DNA of 5,995 nucleotides, taken from the NCBI GenBank assembly GCA_947644185.1, contig CANRZC010000159.1:1-5995 (forward strand). Reading direction: 5' to 3'. The notes below the pieces were generated by a model. The model ran no database searches. It saw nothing but the letters and a program-made list of their open reading frames with translations, and was not told where the DNA came from. How positions within the stretch are numbered: the stretch's first letter is position 1; each line of letters begins with the position of its first letter. The position numbers and the translations under genes are program-made. The stretch is from an uncultured Acetatifactor sp. GTDB taxonomy: Bacteria; Bacillota; Clostridia; Lachnospirales; Lachnospiraceae. Shown piece after piece: positions 1 to 5,995 of this stretch.

Positions 1-1
1 G

Positions 2-148
2 CCAGGGGAGACAGAGGTCCAGATTTTGCATAAAGATGCACTACACGAAAATCTCGCAGGCTATGCATCAACTCTGGAGAGAGTGCTTCAGGAGGCAGCT
101 CATGCCAATCCGCGTCTGCGCTGGAGGATTTTACAGGAAAATGAGTAG
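2..148 (+). CDS. C-terminal end of an unrecognised upstream protein (partial)
   Basis: An open frame enters from the left edge and ends at TAG 146-148, giving the last 48 residues of a protein whose start lies outside the window. The tail is hydrophilic and probably helical, with many Glu, Gln, Leu and Ala residues; it ends in ...RWRILQENE. It has no membrane segment and no motif I recognise. It does not look like the C-terminus of LeuD, LeuC or LeuA, the usual partners of leuB. Another frame is also open over this stretch (to about 159), but it reads as a less natural protein rich in Cys, Arg and Met. The coding call rests on the open frame, its composition and the shared orientation with leuB. 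No function is assigned. Confidence 0.5.
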   Translation, partial: PGETEVQILHKDALHENLAGYASTLERVLQEAAHANPRLRWRILQENE

Positions 149-175
149 TTACGCTTGATTCTTTATAATATTTTA

Positions 176-204
176 TTGATATTTATGCGGGAATCAGGTA
201 TGAT
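176..204 (+). promoter_or_regulatory. Sigma-A type promoter of the leuB-ilvD-ilvB operon
   Basis: A -35 hexamer TTGATA (176-181) and a -10 hexamer TATGAT (199-204) each match consensus at five of six positions and are separated by an ideal 17 bp. The sequence just upstream (about 155-175) is very AT-rich, as in an UP element. Transcription would start near 211, leaving a leader of about 38 nt before the leuB start. No TGn extended -10 is present. A perfect TATAAT at 164-169 has no -35 at suitable spacing. I saw no convincing CodY-type palindrome, but an operator cannot be excluded by eye. Confidence 0.72.
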
Positions 205-248
205 GAAAAGAAGTTGGCGAAAGATCTAGTCAGGAAAGGAAGAAGCGT

Positions 249-1334
249 ATGGAATTACATATCACATGTATTCCCGGTGACGGCATCGGGCCAGAAATCA
301 TCCGGGAAGCGAAAAAGGTTCTGGAAAAAACAGCAGAAGTATATGGTCATAAAATGATTTTCGAGGATATCCTCATGGGAGGCGCCTCCATTGATGTACA
401 TGGAGTTCCCTTGACTGAGGAGGCCATCGCGAAAGCGAAGGCAGCAGATGCGGTACTGATGGGCTCCATCGGCGGAGATACCACGAAATCTCCCTGGTAC
501 AAGCTTCCTCCCAATCTGCGGCCTGAGGCAGGGCTTTTGGCGATTCGCAAGGCCCTGAATCTGTTCGCAAATCTGCGCCCTGCGGTGCTGTATGACGAGC
601 TGGCAGGAGCGTGCCCGCTGAAGGAGGAGATCAGCAAAGCAGGATTTGATATGTTGATTATGCGGGAGCTTACTGGCGGACTGTACTTCGGTGAACGCAA
701 GACCGTAGAAGAAAATGGGGTGCGCAAGGCTATAGATACCTTGACCTACGACGAAAACGAAATTCGCCGTATCGCCATCAAGGGCTTTGACATTGCAAGG
801 AAGCGCCGGGGAAAGGTCACCAGTGTAGACAAGGCCAATGTGCTGGACTCCTCCAGACTTTGGAGAAAGGTTGTGGAGGAGGTTGCCGTGAATTATCCAG
901 AGGTGACGCTGGAGCATATGCTGGTGGATAACTGTGCTATGCAGCTGGTGAAGGATCCGGCCCAATTCGATGTAATTTTGACGGAAAATATGTTTGGTGA
1001 TATTCTTTCCGATGAGGCCAGCATGGTCACTGGCTCTATCGGGATGTTAGCCAGCGCCAGCTTAAATGACAGTAAATTTGGTCTCTATGAGCCCAGCCAT
1101 GGCTCAGCGCCGGACATCGCAGGGCAGGATATTGCAAATCCCATTGCCACTGTACTGAGTGCTGCCATGATGCTTCGGTACAGCTTTGACCTGGACAAAG
1201 AGGCGGATGCCATTGAGGCAGCGGTGAAGCAGGTGCTGAAGGAGGGCTACCGCACTGGGGACATTTATTCCCAGGGCTGTGAGAGAGTGGGATGCAGCAA
1301 AATGGGCGATCTGCTGGCAGAGAGGATACAGTAG
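249..1334 (+). CDS. leuB: 3-isopropylmalate dehydrogenase
   Basis: This cytosolic enzyme oxidatively decarboxylates (2R,3S)-3-isopropylmalate to 2-oxoisocaproate with NAD+, the third step of the leucine branch. The 361 residues match the usual family length. Visible landmarks are the N-terminal GDGIGPEI (10-17), the substrate-loop arginines R100, R110 and R139, Y146 in the LTGGLYFG segment, K195 in VDKANVL, and the metal-binding aspartates D227, D251 and D255. The nucleotide-binding loop HGSAPDIAG begins at H284; D289 within it fits NAD+ rather than NADP+ use. The Leu-rich stretch between R100 and R110 separates it from isocitrate and tartrate dehydrogenases. The ATG follows a purine-rich Shine-Dalgarno site (AGGAAAGGA, 232-240) by 8 nt. 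It is the first gene after the predicted promoter, and nothing in it looks damaged. Confidence 0.97.
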   Translation: MELHITCIPGDGIGPEIIREAKKVLEKTAEVYGHKMIFEDILMGGASIDVHGVPLTEEAIAKAKAADAVLMGSIGGDTTKSPWYKLPPNLRPEAGLLAIRKALNLFANLRPAVLYDELAGACPLKEEISKAGFDMLIMRELTGGLYFGERKTVEENGVRKAIDTLTYDENEIRRIAIKGFDIARKRRGKVTSVDKANVLDSSRLWRKVVEEVAVNYPEVTLEHMLVDNCAMQLVKDPAQFDVILTENMFGDILSDEASMVTGSIGMLASASLNDSKFGLYEPSHGSAPDIAGQDIANPIATVLSAAMMLRYSFDLDKEADAIEAAVKQVLKEGYRTGDIYSQGCERVGCSKMGDLLAERIQ

Positions 1335-1474
1335 ATGCAGCGTATTGTGGAATGGGGATGGATGCAGGGAAAGCATTGGAAGCTGCTTTGGCGAAATATG
1401 CGAAGCGCTGTTCGGCAGAAGGCAAAATAGGTTCTTAAAATCACAGATGAAATACGAAATCAGGAGGTATTAGT
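1335..1474 (+). other. leuB-ilvD spacer, no confident gene
   Basis: This 140 bp gap is long compared with the other junctions of the operon. Two short frames cross it. One starts with ATG directly after the leuB stop and encodes 31 residues (1335-1430), without a good ribosome binding site of its own. The other is open from 1283 to a TAA at 1436-1438 and, from ATG 1352, reads as 28 residues with an Ala/Lys/Glu-rich, protein-like composition. Neither has an Ile, Leu or Val run typical of an attenuation leader. A weak 6 bp hairpin (1370-1375 with 1384-1389) lacks a U-tract. The right end holds the strong ilvD Shine-Dalgarno AGGAGG (1462-1467). Confidence 0.5.
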
Positions 1475-3142
1475 ATGAGAAGCGACTCAGTAAAGACAGG
1501 CACCGCACAGGCGCCTCATAGAAGTTTATTCAATGCACTTGGCTATACGGAGGAGGAGAGGCGGCGTCCGCTGATAGGCATCGTCTGCTCCTACAATGAG
1601 ATTGTGCCCGGCCACATGAATTTGGACAAGATTGCAGAAGCCGTGAAAATGGGTGTGGCCATGGCTGGCGGCACGCCTATCATGTTCCCGGCCATTGCAG
1701 TGTGCGATGGCATTGCCATGGGGCATGTGGGAATGAAGTATTCCCTGGTGACCAGGGACTTAATTGCGGATAGCACGGAGTGTATGGCACTGGCCCATGG
1801 CTTTGATGGCCTGGTGTGCATCCCTAACTGCGACAAAAATGTGCCCGGCCTTTTGATGGCTGCGGCCAGAGTGAATATCCCCACAATTTTCGTGTCTGGC
1901 GGCCCTATGCTGGCAGGGCGGATCCACGGACAGAAGAAGAGCTTGTCTTCCATGTTTGAGGCAGTGGGCAGTGTGGCGGCTGGCACTATGACCATGGAGG
2001 AGCTGTGTGAGTACGAGGAGAAGGTCTGCCCTACCTGCGGCTCCTGCTCTGGCATGTATACGGCCAACTCCATGAACTGTCTCACAGAGGCCATCGGCAT
2101 GGGGCTCAAGGGCAACGGCACTGTGCCGGCTGTGTACTCGGAGCGCATTCGCCTGGCAAAGCATGCAGGCATGAAAATTATGGAGCTGGTGGAGAAAGAT
2201 ATCAAGCCTCGGGACATTATGACAGAGGCGGCCTTCATGAACGCTCTGACAGTGGATATGGCTCTCGGCTGCTCTACCAATTCCATGCTTCATCTGCCTG
2301 CTATTGCCAATGAGGCAGGCGTGGAGCTGAATCTGGACATTGCCAACGAGCTGTCCGCGAAGACGCCGAATCTGTGCCATCTGGCACCTGCTGGGCCCAC
2401 TTACATGGAAGATTTAAATGAGGCAGGGGGTGTCTATGCAGTGATGAACGAGCTCACAAAGAAGAATCTGCTGCATCTGGACTGCATGACTGTGAACGGC
2501 ACCACCATCGGCGAAAATATTAAGAACTGTAAGAACATGAACCCGGAGGTGATTCGCCCGGTGGAGAACCCCTACTCGGAGACAGGCGGCATTGCTATTC
2601 TGAAGGGAAATCTGGCGCCAGACAGCGGTGTGGTGAAGCGCTCTGCAGTGGTTCCAGAGATGCTGGTGCACCAGGGACCTGCCAGAGTGTTCGACTGTGA
2701 GGAGGATGCTATCACTGCCATCAAGGGCGGCCAGATCAAGGCAGGAGATGTGGTGGTCATTCGCTACGAGGGGCCAAAGGGCGGCCCTGGCATGAGAGAA
2801 ATGCTCAATCCTACCTCTGCCATTGCTGGCATGGGCCTTGGCTCTTCGGTGGCTTTGATCACGGACGGACGCTTCTCCGGTGCTTCCAGAGGCGCTTCCA
2901 TCGGTCATGTGTCTCCTGAGGCTGCGGTGGGCGGCCCCATTGCCCTAGTGGAGGAGGGAGATATTATCAGCATTAATATCCCGGAGAATAAGCTGGATGT
3001 GCTGGTATCTGATGAAATCCTTGCGGACAGACGTGCCAAATGGCAGCCCAGAGAGCCCAAAGTGACCACTGGCTATCTCACCAGATACCGTGAGCTCGTC
3101 ACCAGCGGCAACAGAGGCGCAGTGTTGGAAATCAAAAAATAA
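1475..3142 (+). CDS. ilvD: Dihydroxyacid dehydratase
   Basis: This iron-sulfur enzyme dehydrates 2,3-dihydroxy-isovalerate and 2,3-dihydroxy-3-methylvalerate to the 2-keto acids that precede valine (and leucine) and isoleucine. The 555 residues fit the shorter form of the family; E. coli IlvD is about 616. Signature segments are CDGIAMGH (77-84), PNCDKNVPG (117-125; C119 likely a cluster ligand, D120 and K121 at the metal site), the [16 protein letters not shown] segment (186-201; C188 and C191), [11 protein letters not shown] (433-443, with E442 a likely metal ligand) and [11 protein letters not shown] (463-473; S468 probable catalytic base). The N-terminal site reads VPGH (44-47), not the PCN form that supplies a third cysteine. 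The ATG lies 7 nt after a perfect AGGAGG. The related sugar-acid dehydratases (EDD, arabinonate type) are less likely given the gene neighbours. Confidence 0.97.
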   Translation: MRSDSVKTGTAQAPHRSLFNALGYTEEERRRPLIGIVCSYNEIVPGHMNLDKIAEAVKMGVAMAGGTPIMFPAIAVCDGIAMGHVGMKYSLVTRDLIADSTECMALAHGFDGLVCIPNCDKNVPGLLMAAARVNIPTIFVSGGPMLAGRIHGQKKSLSSMFEAVGSVAAGTMTMEELCEYEEKVCPTCGSCSGMYTANSMNCLTEAIGMGLKGNGTVPAVYSERIRLAKHAGMKIMELVEKDIKPRDIMTEAAFMNALTVDMALGCSTNSMLHLPAIANEAGVELNLDIANELSAKTPNLCHLAPAGPTYMEDLNEAGGVYAVMNELTKKNLLHLDCMTVNGTTIGENIKNCKNMNPEVIRPVENPYSETGGIAILKGNLAPDSGVVKRSAVVPEMLVHQGPARVFDCEEDAITAIKGGQIKAGDVVVIRYEGPKGGPGMREMLNPTSAIAGMGLGSSVALITDGRFSGASRGASIGHVSPEAAVGGPIALVEEGDIISINIPENKLDVLVSDEILADRRAKWQPREPKVTTGYLTRYRELVTSGNRGAVLEIKK

Positions 3143-3143
3143 T

Positions 3144-3150
3144 GGGGGGA
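3144..3150 (+). promoter_or_regulatory. Atypical G-run ribosome binding site of ilvB
   Basis: The sequence TGGGGGGA lies 8 nt before ATG 3159. It lacks the central A of GGAGG and would pair with the 16S tail partly through G-U pairs. Its spacing supports ATG 3159 as the ilvB start over the in-frame upstream start at 3090, which would lie 53 bases inside ilvD and add 23 residues with no family counterpart. Confidence 0.6.
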
Positions 3151-3158
3151 TTTGTGCT

Positions 3159-4844
3159 ATGCAATTGACAGGATCAGAGATAGTTGTTGCGTGTCTAAAG
3201 GAGCAGGGCGTGGATACCGTATTTGGCTATCCCGGTGGCACCATTTTAAACATATATGATACACTTTATAAACACAGCCATGAGATCAGACATATTTTGA
3301 CATCCCACGAACAGGGGGCTGCCCATGCGGCAGACGGGTATGCCAGAGCCACAGGCAAGGTGGGTGTCTGTATGGCTACCAGCGGACCTGGCGCTACGAA
3401 TCTTGTGACCGGAATCGCCACAGCCTACATGGATTCTGTGCCCATGGTGGCAATTACAGCCAATGTGACCCTTCCCATGCTGGGCAAAGACAGCTTTCAG
3501 GAAGTGGATATTGCCGGTGTGACCATGCCTATCACAAAGCACGGCTATATTGTGAAAAACGTGGAAGAACTGGCAGATACCTTAAGGCGGGCGTTTACCA
3601 TTGCGAAAAGTGGCCGTCCTGGCCCGGTGTTAGTGGATATCACCAAGGATGTGACGGCTGCTGTCTGTGAGTATACTCCTAAGCCTGTGGAGGAGAAGCG
3701 CAGAAGCTATCGCTGCACGGAAGAGCAAATCAATCAGGTGGTGGAGTATATCCAAGCTGCGGAGAAACCCTATATCTATTTGGGAGGTGGCGCTGTTATC
3801 TCAGATGCCGCTCCAGAGGTGGCAGCCTTTGCAGAACTGATAGACGCACCTGTGTGCGATACCCTGATGGGAAAAGGCGCCTTTGATGGACACAGTGAAC
3901 GCTACACAGGTATGATCGGCATGCATGGCACGAAGACCTCTAATTTGGGGGTGAGCCAGTGTGATTTGCTCATTGCATTGGGAGCCAGATTCTCTGACCG
4001 TGTCATTGGCAATCCGAAAAAATTTGCAGAGAACGCTAAAATCGTCCATATAGATATCGATGCTGCGGAAATCAACAAGAACATTCATGCAGATGCCAGT
4101 CTGGTAGGAGATCTGAAGCTGGTGCTTCAGGAGCTGAACAGACGTCTCACGCAGTGTGAGCACAGTGAGTGGATGGGCACTATTAGGGACATGAAAGAAA
4201 AATATCCGCTGAAATATGAAGAGGATGTACTGACATGCCCCTATGTCATAGAGACCATAGACAAGGTGACAAAGGGGGAAGCCCTGATTACCACGGATGT
4301 GGGCCAGCATCAGATGTGGGCGGCACAGTATTATCATTATACGAAGCCCCGCACCTTCCTGTCCTCTGGTGGATTGGGCACAATGGGCTATGGCCTTGGG
4401 GCCTGCATCGGCGCACAGCTGGGGCAGCCTGACAAGATCTGCATCAATATTGCCGGAGATGGATGCTTTCGTATGAACATGAATGAGCTTGCCACAGCCA
4501 GCCGTTATAACATTCCTATCATTCAGGTGGTTATCAACAATCATGTGCTGGGAATGGTGCGGCAGTGGCAGACTCTATTTTATGGAAAGCGCTATTCCCA
4601 GACTGTCCTAAGCGACAAGGTGGATTTCTGCAAGGTGGCACAGGGGCTGGGTTGTGAGGCTATCCGCGTGACTACAAGGGAAGAGGTACAGCCTGCTATT
4701 GAGAGGGCCATTGAGCTGAAAGCGCCGGTGCTGATTGAGTGTATTATACCGGAGGACGATAAGGTATTTCCTATGGTACCTGCAGGAGCGCCCCTTGTGG
4801 AGGTCTTTGACGGTGAGGATTTGAAGAAAAAGAACGAAAGATAA
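3159..4844 (+). CDS. ilvB: Acetolactate synthase, large catalytic subunit
   Basis: This ThDP- and FAD-dependent enzyme condenses two pyruvates to 2-acetolactate, or pyruvate with 2-oxobutyrate to 2-aceto-2-hydroxybutyrate, the first common step toward Val, Leu and Ile. The 561 residues match the family. They show the N-terminal ThDP pyrimidine domain with catalytic E51 in the HEQGAAHAADGYAR segment, the SGPGATN loop (75-81), the central FAD-type domain (GARFSDR, 275-281) and the C-terminal ThDP domain. That last domain has GDG at 433-435 and NN at 460-461 (D434 and N461 as Mg ligands). W470 in the RQWQ segment matches the tryptophan that favours 2-oxobutyrate in anabolic AHAS, which argues against the catabolic AlsS type. 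ATG 3159 is chosen because the protein then begins MQLTGSEIVV, as family members do. It starts 16 bp after ilvD. No regulatory-subunit gene follows. Confidence 0.96.
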   Translation: MQLTGSEIVVACLKEQGVDTVFGYPGGTILNIYDTLYKHSHEIRHILTSHEQGAAHAADGYARATGKVGVCMATSGPGATNLVTGIATAYMDSVPMVAITANVTLPMLGKDSFQEVDIAGVTMPITKHGYIVKNVEELADTLRRAFTIAKSGRPGPVLVDITKDVTAAVCEYTPKPVEEKRRSYRCTEEQINQVVEYIQAAEKPYIYLGGGAVISDAAPEVAAFAELIDAPVCDTLMGKGAFDGHSERYTGMIGMHGTKTSNLGVSQCDLLIALGARFSDRVIGNPKKFAENAKIVHIDIDAAEINKNIHADASLVGDLKLVLQELNRRLTQCEHSEWMGTIRDMKEKYPLKYEEDVLTCPYVIETIDKVTKGEALITTDVGQHQMWAAQYYHYTKPRTFLSSGGLGTMGYGLGACIGAQLGQPDKICINIAGDGCFRMNMNELATASRYNIPIIQVVINNHVLGMVRQWQTLFYGKRYSQTVLSDKVDFCKVAQGLGCEAIRVTTREEVQPAIERAIELKAPVLIECIIPEDDKVFPMVPAGAPLVEVFDGEDLKKKNER

Positions 4845-4857
4845 AAGGATTTTTCAC

Positions 4858-4866
4858 ATGCTATGA
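4858..4866 (+). other. Two-codon minimal ORF overlapping the next start
   Basis: ATG CTA TGA sits 8 nt after the Shine-Dalgarno-like AAAAGGA (4843-4849), whereas the true start at 4863 lies 13 nt from it. The TGA overlaps the downstream ATG as ATGA, the classical termination-reinitiation arrangement. Ribosomes could therefore start at 4858, stop after two codons and restart at 4863. Whether this is used, or the long spacing is simply tolerated, cannot be told from the sequence. Confidence 0.3.
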
Positions 4867-5948
4867 AAAAATTACTTCGGTTTCTGTTGCTATTTCTGTT
4901 CAGTGGTCTGCTCCTGGGACTTGCGGGATGCCTCGGGCTTACTTTTTATTACCGTAACAATTTTCCTGTAAACACATGGATTAATGGAGTGTACTGTACG
5001 GGAAAATCAATAGAGCAGGTAAATGCAGAGCTGGTAGAGGATGACCTGGTAAATGAGAAAGAGGCGTCCGTGATAACAATTGTGGACGCCCATGGTACTA
5101 CTTGGGAAATCGACATGCTGGCCGCTGCTATCCGGCCAGATTATTCGGATGCGCTGAAATCATATCTGAGACAGAATGCTTCCATTTTCTGGATGAACAA
5201 TCTGAAGAGGCCTGTGTCCAGCAGTCTGAGGCCCGGAAAGTACGTGGGGGATGACGAAAAATTACTTGCATGCTTCCAGGAGCTATCATTTGTGGCAGAA
5301 GAGCAAAAAAAGCCAGCAGGCGTGAAAGTGAGTCCATCTGCGGAGGGGTTTGTGCTGGAGGATGGAAATACAGGGCGGTTGGATCTGGAAAAGGCCTTTG
5401 CCTATGTGGAAGATTGTCTGTCCAAAGGACAGACTACCATTGATTTGTCTGTGGGTGAATGCTATGGAGATCTCACAGACAGTGGGTCTGACCAGAGGCA
5501 GCGACAGATCTGGGAACAGGTAAGCTCATATCTTCAGCAGGGAAGCAAAATCATATATGATATGGGGGCAGAGGAAATTGCGCTGACACCGGCTGTCCTG
5601 TCTGAATTTCTGAAAACAGAGGGGAATGGCTGCCCCATGCTGGACGAGAAAGGCCGTATTGTGGTGGATGAGGAAAAAGTACAGCTCTGGGTGGAGGCAT
5701 TGGCGGCGGACTACGATACCTGTGGTACAGAGAAGCAGTTTGCCGCTACCAGAGGGGAAACTGTGGCTGTAAAATATGTCACATATGGGACGAAGTTAGA
5801 CGCAGAGGCTGAGAAGACGTATCTGCTGGAGACATTGCAGAACAATGTGGCTGGCACAGCAAATCCTGCTGGAACGCAAGTGCATGTTCCTGCATATATT
5901 CAGGAGGGATATGTGCGGGGACTTGACGACATTGGGGATACTTATGTT
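4863..5948 (+). CDS. L,D-transpeptidase-type cell wall protein, N-terminal part (partial)
   Basis: This is an envelope protein open to the window edge. K2, K3 and R6 precede a hydrophobic segment (about residues 4-28), giving an N-in signal anchor or signal peptide. It contains LAGC (20-23), which fits a lipobox, though the residues after the Cys remain hydrophobic. Residues about 34-56, with NTWINGVYCTGKSIEQ, open a first PF12229-like peptidoglycan-binding domain. A second spans about 220-325, with typical features: a D-E-x-K-V segment (278-282), a YDT (291-293) and the T-R-G-E-T-V-A-V-K-Y turn. In clostridial proteins of this architecture a YkuD catalytic domain follows the R-G-x-D-D-I-G-x-T-Y-V linker seen at 352-362 and cross-links peptidoglycan 3-3. 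That domain is not present here: the frame changes character at about residue 361. The gene begins 18 bp after ilvB with no terminator between. A VanW-like protein sharing the same domain is the alternative. Confidence 0.75.
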
Positions 5949-5995
5949 GTATTGGGACATAGTGAGCGACGTGAAATGTTTAATGAAACAGATGA
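5943..5995 (+). other. Triosephosphate isomerase active-site fragment joined in frame to the preceding gene
   Basis: The last 17 complete codons read YVVLGHSERREMFNETD, with a final GA that fits a following Glu. This is the signature block of triosephosphate isomerase, which interconverts dihydroxyacetone phosphate and glyceraldehyde 3-phosphate. The His of GHSER matches the electrophilic His95 of the family, and NETDE follows it as in genuine enzymes. The upstream residues are not isomerase: the expected first third of that protein, including the N-x-K active-site lysine, is absent and a peptidoglycan-binding protein is fused instead. The isomerase identity of these residues is clear. The join is most likely an assembly chimera at a contig edge, so this is probably not a real gene structure. 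Confidence 0.8.

Noticed and set aside
164..169. Perfect TATAAT as a second promoter -10
   Set aside because: No -35 hexamer lies at acceptable spacing. The nearest candidate, TTTACA at 130-135, is 28 bp away. It is better seen as part of the AT-rich region upstream of the 176-204 promoter.
255..965. 236-codon open frame on the minus strand inside leuB
   Set aside because: It is a shadow of leuB. The translated protein has no recognisable motif and the + strand frame has all catalytic residues of LeuB.
1370..1389. Hairpin AAAGCA / TGCTTT in the leuB-ilvD spacer as a terminator
   Set aside because: The stem is only 6 bp and AT-rich, with an 8 nt loop and no following T-run. It does not look like an intrinsic terminator or riboswitch element.
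1335..1430. 31-codon ATG frame starting directly after the leuB stop as an attenuation leader peptide
   Set aside because: It has no run of Leu, Ile or Val codons, no own Shine-Dalgarno site and no mutually exclusive hairpins downstream.
1591..2286. 231-codon open frame on the minus strand inside ilvD
   Set aside because: It is fully antisense to a clearly coding gene, has no recognisable domain, and reflects the GC-rich codon use of ilvD. The neighbouring minus-strand frames at 1760-2380 and 2414-2908 are of the same kind.
3090..3158. Upstream in-frame start that would extend IlvB by 23 residues
   Set aside because: It lies within the ilvD coding sequence, the extra residues do not resemble the family, and ATG 3159 has a G-rich ribosome binding site at 8 nt spacing.
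3801..4544. 247-codon open frame on the minus strand inside ilvB
   Set aside because: It is antisense to conserved ilvB sequence, rich in Cys, His and Ile in no domain pattern, and has no supporting ribosome binding site or context.

Overview
The window carries the core of a branched-chain amino acid biosynthesis operon, read left to right on the + strand: leuB (3-isopropylmalate dehydrogenase), ilvD (dihydroxyacid dehydratase) and ilvB (acetolactate synthase, catalytic subunit). A cell-envelope gene follows directly and runs off the right edge; it encodes an L,D-transpeptidase-type protein with two peptidoglycan-binding (PF12229-like) domains. The strong Shine-Dalgarno sites, intermediate GC, leuB-ilvD-ilvB order and this transpeptidase architecture point to a Gram-positive clostridial bacterium, most likely Lachnospiraceae. 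That is a judgement from recognised sequence style; no search was run.

Layout. Positions 2-148 hold the last 48 codons of an upstream gene I do not recognise. A near-consensus sigma-A promoter (TTGATA, 17 bp, TATGAT; 176-204) lies in the 100 bp gap before leuB (249-1334). The predicted 5' leader is only about 38 nt, too short for a T-box or peptide attenuator. A 140 bp spacer with no clear function separates leuB from ilvD (1475-3142). ilvB (3159-4844) starts 16 bp after ilvD, and the envelope gene (from 4863) starts 18 bp after ilvB. No terminator is visible anywhere, so one transcript may cover all four genes.

Function. IlvB makes acetolactate or acetohydroxybutyrate, IlvD makes the 2-keto acids that precede valine and isoleucine, and LeuB carries out the oxidative decarboxylation step of the leucine branch. 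ilvC, leuA, leuC, leuD and the acetolactate synthase regulatory subunit (ilvN/ilvH) are not in the window and must be elsewhere if the pathway is complete.

The most striking point is the right edge. The transpeptidase frame reads normally up to about residue 360, just where the YkuD catalytic domain should begin. It then switches in frame to YVVLGHSERREMFNETD, which is the active-site signature of triosephosphate isomerase. The two families share a short D-I-G-x-T-Y-V stretch at exactly this point, so a chimeric sequence, most likely an assembly join at a contig end, is the best explanation. A real gene fusion is much less likely.

I found no RNA genes, mobile elements, CRISPR arrays or substantial repeats.
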